From Phlebiopsis flavidoalba (lineage: Eukaryota; Basidiomycota; Agaricomycetes; Polyporales; Phanerochaetaceae), in NCBI GenBank assembly GCA_035772785.1, contig JAOCPU010000043.1:244788-308787 (forward strand): a stretch of 64,000 nucleotides of DNA. The letters are read 5' to 3'. Position numbers and translations under genes: made by a program. Each line of letters opens with the position of its first letter. Position 1 is the first letter of the stretch. Of the stretch, positions 13,660 to 25,679 are shown piece after piece. Under the pieces are notes generated by a model. That model saw only the letters and a list, made by a program, of their open reading frames with translations, made no database searches and was not told where the DNA came from.

Positions 13660-14787
13660 AACACTAGTGTCGTACCCTCAACGTCAGTGGCTAAGTATGT
13701 ATTTTTGATGAGTTCAATATCACTGTCCCTGTATTCCAGCGGCGTAACGCTGATAAATCACTTCTGTCGTTTCCCGCCTTGCGCACATTTTGCTGTCTCC
13801 CAGGCAAAACCGTTTTCGTCGTCGGCTTTAGTTTTTATGCTGGGCATAGTTTCTGTGATCACCAATTTGTAACGGTGCTGACTTCACTAATAATTCTACC
13901 GCATATAAACCCACATGTCGACAACTCAGGATATCAACCGTGGCAAATGGATCGAAAGAGCACGAGGTTGCTGCATCGTTGTGCTCATTTTAATCAGATG
14001 ATGAGATATATTCCGTCTATATCTGATGTCGACACCGGATATGCTCATGATTGAATATTCTACAGATGTATGGTTGCGACCATTTTAACGCGAAGTAAAG
14101 TACCAAGTTAAGCACTAATTGTTTACACTAGTCTTGTATCTCACTAGAGGATCTGCAATCGCAATGGACCTCATTAGTACTTGTTCTTGACATGGAACAA
14201 CGCACATTACAGCATTAAACCCCTATGCTGGAACAATTCGATTCCCTCATGATTTTAATGCTTCGCGACGTCGGTACTTAATTCTTGGACTGATGCTCCG
14301 TTGTACAAGCCTCACAATGAAAATCTTCTTAGGGACCATGTACTTTTATGTAGGCTCTCGATAATTCTCATACCATAATGTTCATTACCCACTTATTTCA
14401 ACCATCGACCGGCAAGACCAGAGTGTTGCTATTCATCAACGTAGCACATATGGTCACAATCCTTCACAGCCATCCTGTACGTTGGACTGTTCGGCCCACC
14501 ACGGTTGAACCGCCTATTGATCGTTTGGCTCTCCGCAGGACCCAACGCCGTTTCACGTTGAGATCTTATTCAATGCATGGTAATACAAGCATGTCTTTGA
14601 GAAGTTCAGTTCGTTAACACTTCTAACATAACAGCCTCCTATCCTCATCAACAGGTTTATGATAAACCTTCGTCGCACCGCCGAGCACAAAGGTGGCTTC
14701 AACAGCAAGCCTGTCACTCCCCATGAAATTCTCTCCAGCATCATTGGGAACATCGGGGGAAACCCTGGAGTATTCCGAAAACGTTGA
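13660..14787 (+). pseudogene. DUF6533 membrane protein (copy 2), fragmentary and frame-broken
   Basis: Family pieces are spread over three frames: FAVSQAKPFSSSALVFMLG followed by IVSVITNLY (about 13780-13870) matches the membrane helix after the cytosolic loop; LLRD...GTMYFYV (about 14327-14353) matches the conserved LLRDGT-YF segment with bases missing; LLFINVAHMVTILH (about 14425-14465) is the last helix; and PILINRFMINLRRTAEHKGG with SIIGNIGGNPGVF (about 14640-14770) is the family C-terminus, ending at TGA 14785-14787. The N-terminal YD/YE..LT..E core was not found upstream. It lies in tandem with copy 1 on the same strand. Whether it is a decayed copy or an indel-ridden assembly of an intact gene cannot be told from the sequence. 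Confidence 0.6.
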
Positions 14788-15389
14788 AAATCACATCGAA
14801 ACCAATCGAGTTCGAGCAGAGACAAGGTACTGGCCAGTGTCTTGATAAAGACAGCGAGTGCCAACTGGTTGGCTGTCATCTGATCACCTATTGCCTCATT
14901 AAATAATTTCACATTTTTCACGTCTACCGAAAACGATACTTATGGTCTCCAGAATAATTCTTACTATAGTCATTGAGCTCCTTCTCATACTTAAGACCAT
15001 ACAAACCTTTTCCCTGAACGTCTAGTAGTGACTGCATGTTGCGACGATAGTTATTTTAGAATTGTTTAATACACCATCGTTACTGTACTTCCTCTGATTT
15101 CTGTACGAGGTCTATCACTCGAGTTGACTGTATGGCACCCTTTTTAAACACTTCCGAGCGCGGAATTAAAGCTGAGAAATTTTCTTTGCATCTAGCGTAC
15201 ACATACTGTGTTGTCACTGGTGTCGACAATACAACACCACATCGAGTTACAGAGAGTTCACTTGAAGTAGCCTAAGGTATCCCACTGCTGCCCTCGTTTG
15301 CTATCGGCTACGAAGGGCGTGTGCAGCGGAACACCTTTATCCCCGAAAAAATACATCAACAGTTAATACACGAAGTGACGATACCGTAA
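14788..15389. other. Intergenic stretch
   Basis: AT-richer sequence between the convergent DUF6533 copy 2 and the BTB-like fragment. No feature is seen. Confidence 0.4.
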
Positions 15390-16310
15390 GTTACAATATA
15401 GGACATAAAAAAATCCACGACACAGCACCCTCACAGGTCCAACCAGACATCCAGGTTCATCCCAAATCTCCTCATCGCTTTTTGCTTCTGCCAGAGCCTG
15501 CCGCACGTGCCATAACGCAGCTGCTGCAGAAACCCCGAGTTCTACGGGGGCCAATCCAGAACGCTGATATCTCTCCAGCCCGCACACAGGGTCGTACGTC
15601 CAGCTCTCGAACAGGCCCGAGTCTAAGACCCACTCCGTCCAGAGACCGCGGCGTTCTGTTTCTTGGTCGCCACCGCACAGCGCTCCCGGGGCCGCTAGTG
15701 TGTGCTGTACATGGCGTTCGCCGACGTTGTGTGTTGGAGAGCATGCAGGGGTAGGAGTCTTCTGGGGAAGGCGCAGTCCCTACAAGCAGTGTCCACGCAG
15801 GGATTTAGCTTCTCTCCGCAGCCGGTGATCAGGGCGAACGAGGTCCGTCGCGTGGGAAGAGAGCTTGGCACCGCCCGATGAGTCGGCTTCCGTCGACAAT
15901 GGTATCTGCGTCGGCACTAGAAGATGCGGCGGCACGGGATGGTGGGGTATCGACAAACGTTATGTTGTGAGAATCCCTCGCTAACGCAAGAGACGCTCCG
16001 TAGAACGCGCGGTTTTGAGGCACACCAGGGCAGGTTATACGTCCGCGCGTGGAGTACGACAGTTTCGGCAGCTATGAGGCCCCCCGTCCGGACCTGGCGA
16101 AAAGCTTTGTACAGGTCGCTCGTGCCACATGGTCGTGAGCTTGTACGGTGTTCCCGCCAGCGCGTCCATTTGGCTGAAGCGAAGCGTTCGGCGACGTGCA
16201 GAAAATGGGCCGAAAAGAGCGTCCTTTGTAACGAGAGCGTCGTGAACGGGCGTGCTGCTTCTCGAGGAACGAAGCTAGTCAATACTCAACATTTTGAGTA
16301 AGCTTTGATG
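15390..16310 (-). pseudogene. BTB-like protein C-terminal part, frame-broken
   Basis: Minus-strand pieces resemble the C-terminal half of the intact BTB-like gene at 3985-6261. AAETVVLHARTYNLP followed by NRAFYGASLALARD (about 15990-16080) parallels ETVVLARTCALP...KRAFYELLRAP there; a cysteine-containing segment follows (GCGEKLNPCVDTACRDC, about 15760-15830); then come LWTEWVLDSGLFESW and YDPVCGLERYQRSGLAP; and the end is ALAEAKSDEEIWDEPG (about 15460-15500), the usual terminal E-W-D motif. The segments lie in at least three frames. The BTB core itself should be near 16.3-16.7 kb but was not recognised. Confidence 0.5.
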
Positions 16311-16699
16311 TGATCTGCAGGACGTCCAATTCACATACTTTGGATTATCGCACACTGCTAGCACAAAGCCTCCCTTAAAGATTCACATCCTCAGCACACA
16401 ACGCCCTTGACCATTTACAACATCAGACAGCGGTCTACAGTCCCTCTCCTCGTCGTCCCCGTGCTGCTCTCCTCGCGGGTCACTTGGCCATGCCGCGACC
16501 CTTCCATACTCTTCGCGCAAATATTCCGAGTTCTGTACTAGCCTCCGACCTGTTGGGGAGGTGGAAGAGCCGTGCCCTCCACATGACGCACGATGCTGTC
16601 CTGGATATCTTCTCTCTTGGCACGAACGTCAGCGTGGGCGTTGCCTCTCGCGGCCGGAGTGCGGCCCGTCGATCGACTGTTGCGCCGAGGCTTCTTCCT

Positions 16700-19067
16700 A
16701 TGCGCGAATTGTTTTAAATAACTGCTCAGACTTCTTCCTCTGAGTCGTACACTTCTTCGCGCGCAGGAGACGGTAGTTGAAACTTCCTCTGGTGGTGTCG
16801 CTAACAGCCTGCTGGGCCACGGCTAGTCGTTCGGCACGGATCTGAATACTATGTATCGGAGGCCGAAATAGAGGCGGAGAGGAGAGAAACGGTTTTTCGA
16901 CGGGTTGACGCGGGGGGGGACGTTGCGGGGCGGGAGGCATGTCGGAGCGGGTATGTAGGGTACGCGACTGGCATCATAGCGCCGGAAGGCCCTGGCATAC
17001 ATGTTGATAAGGTGCACACCGTACCACGGGAATGGAGCCTGTGTCCACCAGGGCGTGCCAATGCGCTCCGGATGGGCGGGGGCAGGTTCAAGTCGGATGG
17101 TTTGCGTTTGTTCTGTGGCTTGCGGATTTGACGCAGCACTCAGCCGATGGTTGGAGACGGCAATGCTAGAGAGAAGGGGGGGGAGGGGGACGGACAGGAC
17201 GTTGGGGATTGAAGATGTCGTTGTGACGGTACCCATTGGACGCGTTTGCGCGCGTACTGATGAGCGGCTCGTCGCTCGATGTTTCGGACTCGGGGGTCGG
17301 GCGTTGCAGTGCTCTGAGGTGCCGGGCTGCTGGTGATGGGGCGGGAGAGGCGGGATTCGACCAGGGCAGTGGTTTGAGAGGCGATAGTTTGCAGTGCTGA
17401 GTCTTCCTGGCTAGATCCATTCTTGGTTCGGATTCCCGCCTCCAAGTTGCAGCCACCCACCACGCCCCCCGCCTGTGAACTTCCGTCTCTTCAGAAATGG
17501 GGCACTCACGGCTGAAATCTTGATGCCTCTAGGAGCGCGATTGGCCTGGTCGTCTGTGTAAGCAAAGGCTGTTCGTTACAGGGTGGCGCGGCTTTATCTT
17601 GTGACCGAGGGGGACGTCCCGAAGGGACTTAGCAGGGGGTGGAAGGCCCCAGTGGCTTTGATGCGGGCGCTGCTGTGGGCGGTGTCGAGACGGGATTGGG
17701 ACTAAGGGGGCCGAACGGCCCGAGGCGGGGCCGCGCTGGCCGGGCCGGAGGCTAGAAGCGGGTCGGGAATCGGTAGGTCCAGTGGAAGGAATTCCTTCCG
17801 CTATTCATGTTTTATGGAGTAGATTACCCAAAAAAATTCTTCGGCAGCCTGTTAGAGCGGGAGGTAGATACCATATGGAACGAAGCCACACGCCAATTCG
17901 AGGAGGAAAACCGTAGTTTTGAAAGACGCCGAATCGGAATACTGGGAAATTGTCGGTGGTTTGGTGCCGTAGATGTTTGTGTGAGCACTATTCATTTGGG
18001 CTAGAGGTTCGCGGGCAGGCGTGGTGGGTGTAGTTCGTGGTTCCCCGTGGCCGGCGTATCGCTAGGGACGAAATGCGTCTGAGTTTGGGCGTGTTGGGGA
18101 TGTGGATGGCAGATAAAGGCCGACATAGAATGGGTGTATGCGAAGGAACGGTCCGAAGAGGATGGCAAGGATTTTAGGGCTGGGTCACGAGACTCATGGA
18201 GACAATGTGTTATTGTCATTAGAAGTGTTCAGTTTAATGATGTCTGTACATAGGTCGTAGTGTTAGTAGGGTACAGGATTGTTCCTTCCCTAAGACCTCA
18301 TTTGTTGTCGGTGTCAATCTGTGGTCGGACGACGGAGACCCGCAGAAGGGGTTGGCGACGAATACTCTTGGGGCTATATTGTGATGTGGAAAAAACGGAA
18401 AAAATTTTTTTTTTTGGTGGGTTTCTGACTTCCGGCCGTGCAGGTTGAGGGACTCGTCACCGTGGTTTCCATTCGATCTCGTCATCCGGATTCTCACATC
18501 CCGTCCAGGCTTCGCAGGCGTGCTGTTACTCCCTCTACGTTTTAGCAACCCAACGGCGCCCTGCCGACACTAACATCACCCCCTCTTCCCTTTCTGGCTA
18601 CTAGCGGCTACGCAGATGCTCCACTGCCCGGCGCGTTTCGCGTTACCCTTAGCGGAGAAAGAGAACTCACCGCGGTGCCGGCAGGGAGCTCTGATGCTTC
18701 TTCGCAACGGACTGAGAATGCTCGCGATAGTACGGCGCGTCGGGAAGCGAGTTCTTCAGCGCCTGAACTTCGTTTCGCAAGTAGTGCGGTTTCTTGCGTG
18801 GAACAGGAACCTCGATCCAACCCTGTTCGATTGGTTTGCAATGGCAAGCGTCCTTCATCTGCACAGCGTTTGCAGGTCGGAAAGCCACGGGAGCAGGTCT
18901 GTCGTACCCTTGGACATTGCGAGCAGCGATGTTGAACGAACATAGAGCTCGGGCTCCGTTGTCCTCGGTCGGGTAACGCGAGGATATGTCGGGGTCAATG
19001 CGAGGTTCGTAGACCGCGGGAAGTGCATTTTCGGCCTGTACGCGCCTGCGTCACCATTCAAGCGCAT
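16700..19067 (-). pseudogene. Zn2Cys6 fungal transcription factor, frame-broken
   Basis: At about 18860-18930 (minus) the sequence reads HRCSQCPRVRQTCSRGFPTC and then KRCADEG, giving C-x2-C-x6-C-x6-C-x2-C. The sixth cysteine is only reached in another frame (DACHCKP), which continues into a basic/coiled-coil linker (LRNEVQALKNSL). Thus the zinc cluster needs one indel to be complete. A plausible N-terminus, MRLNGDAGAYRPKM at 19067, is again in a different frame from the finger. Downstream down to 16.7 kb are proline/serine-rich disordered open stretches (PAPSPAARHLRAL, RRGSNSTPAKPGRD) interrupted by likely introns. Such proteins bind CGG-type DNA sites in the nucleus. Target genes are unknown, though it could be a local regulator. 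Confidence 0.55.
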
Positions 19068-20250
19068 ATCTGGAGGACGCGGAAGGAATGGGCATATGGA
19101 TTTGTCTTTGCACCGGCTGTTTTTCCCAATCTTTTTTGATGGAGGGGATGAAACGAGAAAGACAGAACGAGCGAGAGGAGTGGTGGAAATTAGCGAAAAT
19201 TCTAGAGAATTAGTCCAACACTACGTCCGATTGGGTCAGTGAGGGAAGCGCCAGAGCAAACGCCACAACGTAGATCGAGATTTTGCGGCCAATTCACAGA
19301 GCCATAACAGTATTGATCTATCCGTGCAACCGTAGAATTCAGTTTCGAACGCGCCTCTCAGGGTGATTGGACAACCAAGGAAGTGATTATGATTCTGTTT
19401 GGACTATCATTGTCTCATTTGACTCGAATCAACCTCCGCAGTGTGATCCCCACTATTGGACAGACGTCACAGTTTCATCAAAAAAAATTATTTCGTCTCG
19501 TGATCCGCATGCATCGTTAGCAGCACATATCGCAGCAACCATGTGACACTTTTGCTGCATGTAGCTTGCCTGCGAAGCACCCTTTGCGTCTGGTACGGAG
19601 CGATAGGCCCGGGGACCCAAGCTTCGGCCAGTAAAATCATAGCGACACCCTACGCTGGCGCGCATGTCATAGCTGGACACCACCCGGTCTATGTAAGTGA
19701 TAACAAAAGGAGACTAATAAATACTACGTATACTACCACAGGACAGGCCCTAATCTAACAAGCTGAAACGGGAGTAAGGTAAGAATTACACATTCGACAA
19801 TACAAGTAATGCTGACTTGGTGCCAGCTCTCAAAGGGTGAAAATCGAAGGCAGTAAGTGTGATCAGACATACGTCGCAAAAATGCTATAGCTACATCTGA
19901 ATTGTGATTTGGAAGGACTGGGTGAAGGGTGAGTCACCACATAGCTCTGAACGAACGCTCGCAGTTGTAGTCTAGACCATTGCGGGGGGGGGGGGACTGT
20001 GGTCCAGAGTTTCGCTCTATGTTTCCGATTATACTAGTCATCATGCTTGGTTGGAGAGATCGTTGATTCGGTCTCGGGAGCCGGTCTTATGGTTGTTCCG
20101 CGACTTGTCTCAAAATTTAGAAGAAATATTGTTATCTAGGCTCGTCGGCTAATGTAACGGAATCTCAGCGGAAGCACAGAGATAGAGCTAGTCAGGATAT
20201 CATTCTTAACATAAACACTCAATGAGGAGGGAGAGTGGACTGGCGAAGTG
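19068..20250. other. Intergenic stretch with a 12-bp poly-G tract
   Basis: No gene is recognised. A run of 12 G is at 19984-19995. The segment lies upstream of the Zn2Cys6 gene and downstream of DUF6533 copy 3. Confidence 0.45.
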
Positions 20251-20279
20251 TCCTAGACGTACGACCTCGTAGCATGTGC

Positions 20280-21690
20280 AGTTAACCTACCGAAATGAAC
20301 GTACTTGAGAGAATATGTCACCGTTTGACCAAAAAAAAAAAACCCATTTTGCAACACTAAGCAATGCCCTGTAAGACTCACGTGAGCCCTGTACCCAACC
20401 CCGGTCGCCAACATATACCTTGAATTGTGGATCACACTTACATGAAAATAGACGGTCCTGCCAGGTGCCGTCATAGTCATCGTCTAGATCACGTTTCCTC
20501 AACCGGTCTGTCTGTACTTACCGTCACGAAGGAGGCATGACTCCAGAGATGGCGGAGTGCCAAATTCGAGCGCGTACTTCCACAGGCCGCGGTATGTTGT
20601 AAGTCAGAGTTCACGGTGATATCCACGATGAACATCTGCAAGAAAGAATGGACGGATCCCACGCATAGTAGCGTAAACACTGTGTGTTTCGTCGTCGGTG
20701 ATTGAACGTAGTTGTTTCTTTATTGACGGAGACTAGTTGGATCACGAAAGTCTGTCCGTATCAGAGAACTTGGTCAAGAATGGGAAAGACGAATTTACAC
20801 TTGAGCACTCACGGCTGATATATCCTGGAGTCATGGTAGTGAGTTCGTCAGACATCCAATCGTGCGGTGGCTCATGAATCAACCGCTACCTGATAGATGC
20901 AAAAGCCAGCAGCCATGAGTTACAGCCCCCAAGCCCCCATGCCTTGATGCTGACGCACTGTATTGGTAGCATGCAGGGTACCCAATCCAAAAGCGATAAT
21001 AGCACCAACGTGGCTAACGAGCGATGTCCGCCTGTTTTATAACTGAACACCCGTAAGGGAACGAAAATACTGCATGGCGTTCAATTGTGAATGTTCAAGG
21101 CTCAGAATGGGGGCACATACTTGCAGCTTGTGCGGATGAAATCATAATCAGGTGCCAAGTTCAATGGATTCAAGTATATGCATCTATGTTGAGCGCGTTT
21201 TGATGAGATTTAAGATGCACTATCGAGATCGAATATGTGTACCTCTCTGCGCGGTGTGGAGAATAGCCCAAAACCAAATGAGATAGAACGTTGACAACAC
21301 ATGACAGAAATATACCCACCTTGGGATCAAGCGTGATCATATAAGCGAGTGCGATAAAAATGATCACCCATCGCATAGATAGCAAAAAGGATAGAAACGA
21401 CCGTCCAATTCTTTCTCCACACTACGTTAACTTCCTGATCGAGGGTAATGAAGATATTCATATACGGCCAATGCTATCGTAAGACTATCAACGCGTACAC
21501 CGCGGAGCCAAAAAGCCGGCACTCACCACAAACCCAATCGTAATCCATTCGGCATATTGCCTGTGGCGCGAGAGTTATGTCAGCTGACGCTGCACACTAT
21601 GAAAGAGTGGAATGTAGAGACTTACTCATACTCTGTGACCACTACGGTAACATCTTGCATGTGGGGGTAGGATGAGATGCAAGCCTTCAT
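20280..21690 (-). CDS. DUF6533 integral membrane protein (copy 3), frame broken
   Basis: The start MKACISSYPHMQDVTVVV at 21690 is followed by a GT-AG intron and QYAEWITIGFV. After the next intron comes the DUF6533 core: LTIALAVYEY, then, one frame over, ITLDQEVNVVWRKNWTVVSI (about 21400-21500). One extra C within TATCTTCAT separates the two halves; removing it would give the same YEY-ITLDQEV string as in copy 1. At about 20520-20600 the late-family segment YALEFGTPPSLESCLLRDG ends at a GTAAGT donor, as in other members. The C-terminal NLR-like motif was not found. A TATA-like ATTTATATAAAAC lies at about 21751-21765, some 65 bp upstream of the ATG. Function unknown. Confidence 0.65.
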
Positions 21691-21750
21691 GCGCTGACGG
21701 TCCTGATATAAGGGACTCCAAACAGCGAAGCCCTTGATAGGAGATTCGCA

Positions 21751-21765
21751 ATATTTATATAAAAC
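21751..21765 (-). promoter_or_regulatory. TATA-like element before DUF6533 copy 3
   Basis: Minus-strand TTTTATATAAATA about 65 bp upstream of the start codon at 21690, the same spacing as the element before copy 1. Confidence 0.4.
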
Positions 21766-21769
21766 AGCA

Positions 21770-22660
21770 ATCATACGCAGCAGCGCCACGCCGAGCGATT
21801 ATAGGGGATACAGAAGGTGGCTGATCCCCTGATACTCCACTACAAGAAAGCAGTACACGAAGCGGTGTCGTCCGTCACCGCTCACAGGCATAGACCTGTC
21901 CGACAAAGCGCGACTTCCGGATTTCGGGGTGCAGAAAGCCATGTGCCAATCTTGCAAAGCACATGTTACACGGTCGGGCACGGTCACCTCCGAACGTGCC
22001 AGGAGCGCCAGCGAAATCCGAGCGACCGAGCTTCCACGTATCAATGTCGGCCCATGGACTAGCGCCCGCTTCCGGTGTTGCATTCTCTCTCCGATGGTGA
22101 TAATCCGGACTGGCCATCTATGAGTAACATGCATGGAGAGACACGCATCATGCAACGACCAAACCTTGCTGAAATTCGTCAGATGACAGTGGTGGGCCGG
22201 TGAGAAAGCCATGCTCGCTCGGATTCCTACCCGCGCCATCAACACACGCGTAACCACGTGGCGGCACGTGCGCATACTGGATCAATGTCCGAGTTATTTT
22301 TTGTTGGCTGACTAGAGCAGAATATGTTATCAAACACTATGGCCAAAGTCAAAACCAACTACGTTCAGGAAAGGAGAACCGATAAATAATAGAAGCATGA
22401 ATATGACTGGAAAAACAGAAGTACGCGCGCGGAAGAGCTATCTGGCTGCCCCTAGGCATAGCACTACTCCGTCGAAATGTGGCGTCCATCACAATCATCT
22501 TGTTGAGCTATCTTATTTGAGAAAGAAGGGGCGCATAGACGCGACGGGTAAGTACAAAGCCTCCGTATATACATCGAGCATCTCGATCGGGAGAAGCCTC
22601 GGAGAGTACACTATGGCAAGAGGAGATATCCTAGACAGTGAAGAGACCTTTCCAACGAAC
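21770..22660. other. Intergenic stretch
   Basis: Open frames on both strands overlap here, but none shows a domain or splice structure. The segment is between DUF6533 copy 3 and the 3' end of the acyltransferase. The longest plus-strand frame (22397-22930) runs antisense to the acyltransferase and is rejected as a shadow. Confidence 0.4.
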
Positions 22661-22667
22661 ACAAATA

Positions 22668-24212
22668 TCACAGTTTTCGCTGCTTGGGATCGTATCTTTG
22701 CAAGCGACCAAACCCACGTTCATCTTCCCAAACACTTCTGGAAAAAGCATCCATTCATCCAGACACCCGGACGTTTCCTGGTCCGCCCACAATATTATGC
22801 GGTCGCGCTGAGACGAGGGTTGAATCATCTGATGCCACATGTGTGTACACCTCGCCGAGCTGTTGAACTGGTGGAAAGTGCTCCGGTGAAGTCAAAGGAT
22901 TCGAGGCCGAGGCCACGGCAATTCGTATAACCAAGCCACGACCATTCACAGGATCGAAGAAGACCTTTTCCCTCGTACCTTGTTTTGCAGCATCCACAGT
23001 GCGATTCCAGGATTCCACATTTTCTGGCCGTGATTGTAAAGCGATTATCTGCTTGCGCGGGACGTAAGTGTAGGTCTGAGCGAGTTCGCCAAGAGAACGC
23101 CTCGAAATCTCAGATGTGCTATAACGCTGGAGTGACGGCCATTGAGACAGCGTTGTGGATGTAGTCGCGTGGGGATAGACAAATATGCCACGAATATTGA
23201 CGGCAATAGAGATATCACTTAGCGTATCTTCAGCGGGAGCTGATGCCGCGGACGGATACAAACACTGTAAAAATATCAAACTTTCGATCAGCTTTATGAA
23301 GAGTGGCAAGGACTCACTTTGCTATGAAGGCTATAAGCGCCTCACTGGAGGAAACGTGCCGGCTTTCCGTGCAACTTCCCCGTCCATGGGTGTGAATCTG
23401 GTGATTTCCTCCAGCGCCTGACGCCTGATGTTCTCTAATCTCACGTTTTGGAAAGAAAAACGTTGTAAGATTGATAATCCCCCTTCATACGGATCGCTTG
23501 CCTCGTTACGTGAGGAGAAATTGCTCTTTCGTCAGGTGCTATTGTACGCCACCCTGATGGAGCAAGGAACTTCTTGAGTCTCTTTGGAGTAGCGCGGAGG
23601 AAGGGGTCCGGAATGATCGAGCGCGGGAAGAGAAGAGGCTCCTCTCAGGATTCGAGTGAAGACCTTGCATAATGACTGAGATCCCGTGTGCATCCGCGAG
23701 AATATGTGGGACGGATATTGCAACTAGAGATGTGCGTCGAAGTTCGTGAGGTGAAGACGGACAAGAGCTGTGTCCCCATGGAGCAGATCCTGAACACTTC
23801 TGAGAGGGTACGGCATGAAAAAGATGTGCATAGATCAGAAGCTTTCGTGGCAATAATGTCGTCCCCGCGTCTCGGAAGAGTGCAATAGTCTTCAACGAAG
23901 CCTGCAAACTGACTACAGGTGAAGTTGGCCCCTGTAGCTGGAGAAGACGTGAGTCGATATAACTCCAGCTATGGGTCTGATTTTCGATCCGTAGTCAGCT
24001 TACGGGAAGAGTAAGTGATTAAGTACTCACAGTCTTGTTGTGACACAGCCGTGCAGACAGTATAGGCCAAGCGGCGGCCAGCGCACTCCAGGCTCGGCAA
24101 AGTTTATGAGGGTCCAAACAGTTGTCGACGGCCCAGCCAAACAGCGCCAATAGAGTCAGATACGTGAGTTTGATCGAGGGCGCCTGCGGAGATCATCATA
24201 GGCTGAGGACAT
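22668..24212 (-). pseudogene. HXXXD-type acyltransferase (transferase family), frame-broken
   Basis: Candidate start MSSAYDDL at 24212. An early segment, KLTYLTLLALFGWAVDNCLD with LCRAWSALAAAWPILSARL (about 24060-24170), matches the first strand and helix where these enzymes seat the acceptor. At about 23685-23706 lies the catalytic HILADAHG (HXXXD followed by G). The C-terminal region 22760-23200 carries ISRRSLGELAQT, VEAW-like sequence, KVFFDPVNGRGLVI, YTHVASDDSTLV and GGPGNVRVSG, then a TGA exactly where a Trp is expected, and the frame continues MDAFSRSVWEDE to a stop at 22668-22670. Such enzymes transfer acyl groups from CoA to alcohols or amines, often in secondary metabolism. The middle (23.3-23.55 kb) is not readable as one frame. 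Confidence 0.65.
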
Positions 24213-25560
24213 GGCTGAAACAGCGACGCTGAACGAATGCGACCACGACACGACAGGCTGCGGCTGGTCACGGTGGCGCTGAGTTATTCAAAGTCCGCCG
24301 CCCCTGCCGAACGGAGCCGGACGCCACGAAGGTGATGGCAGCCGCTTTCGGCACAGACGTCCACAGCGGTCTACTCGCTGGATTTTCGTAATCGCCATTT
24401 CGGTCACGGCCATTTGTTGAGGAGATGTGTAGCACCAAAATTGAACGTAGCTCAGTCTCAACATGATATAACTTTGGGACTTTTTGGTTCTGAAGCAAGC
24501 CCGCGCAGTTTCTGCACTTAAAGTGGATGAGATACTTAATGCCATAAGAGCGTAGAGTATGACAGTGGCCGAACATGTATAAAAGGTAGGGCCGTGCGTG
24601 CACGGCATAGCCCGCTACCCCCTAAGGGCGCATGCCATGCAATAGTAGATGAAATGCTCCAATGGATCTCATTCACAACCCCTGGAATTTGTGAATAGTC
24701 ATGCCTCCAGACGCGCTCCTCGCCGAGCTGCGCTCGGCTCGTGCACGCGCCATGTATTTTTTACAGATTGACCTGAAGTATACAGGCTAAAGTAGAGATT
24801 CACAGGGTCAGAGCGAATTGTGACAATGTCTAATGACCATCACATGACACAATCTTTAAATTTTGGACCCAAGCACGGTTGACAGAAACGCGCGCCAGGC
24901 AGCAGAGTAAGCAAAAGGTAACAATATGAGGTTCACACGGTAAGACTGTCCGACACACTAACAGCGGACAGTCCATCCGTTCTCCGATTAACGGAATGAT
25001 GATGACGCAATTCATTGTGGAGCCAACAGGCGCGCGGGCGCGCGGCAGGGTATGCCCGTGAAGCAAAGGTAACAAATCGGTCTGAACCGTGAGAACGACC
25101 CAGATCTTGCAGCGATCGCAGGTGGGTTTGGGCACAAAAATCGAGCAATACCCGTTACCCGGCTCACCGGGTAGCGGGGATCATCTTATGATCATGCTTG
25201 AGCAGATATATGATATTGGTACTGGAGGTCATGGGCAATACATCACGAGTGCAGGAATCTATACTTTGGTACTATGCATGTCCCTCAAGCGGTATGAGCA
25301 TTGACATCCAGGAAATGTCGTGAAATCCACGTCGCCCTGTAGTATAAAGAGCGATGAATGGGGGCGGCTGGGGAAATTTAAGAGGCCCCAAAAAGTCCCG
25401 CAAATTGTCGTTTTTAGACTACTCACTACGAGATGCTGTGAGTATAGAGCTTGTAAAACAACGTCATCAATCATATTTGAGATACATCCGCAGTAGACTC
25501 CGACATGCGTCGTATGTCCAACACACTTGTCAGCGCAATCTCGTGATCGGTGAAAGTCGA
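24213..25560. other. Stretch without a recognised gene
   Basis: Minus-strand open frames at 24268-24608 have protein-like composition but no family I recognise. The rest has short shadows only. It may hold 5' regulatory DNA of the acyltransferase. Confidence 0.35.
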
Positions 25561-25679
25561 CTCCAGCTATCACAGTGTGTCAGTAGCGTATAAACTGACG
25601 AGAGAAAACGTCGTACACGTGTATTCTTATCCGGGGCCCTAAATTGCAGCTCGCCTGAAACAAGCGAGGGTGGCTGAGG

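Noticed and set aside
22397..22930. 177-codon plus-strand open frame
   Set aside because: Runs antisense to the C-terminal part of the acyltransferase, shows no domain, and is explained as a shadow frame.
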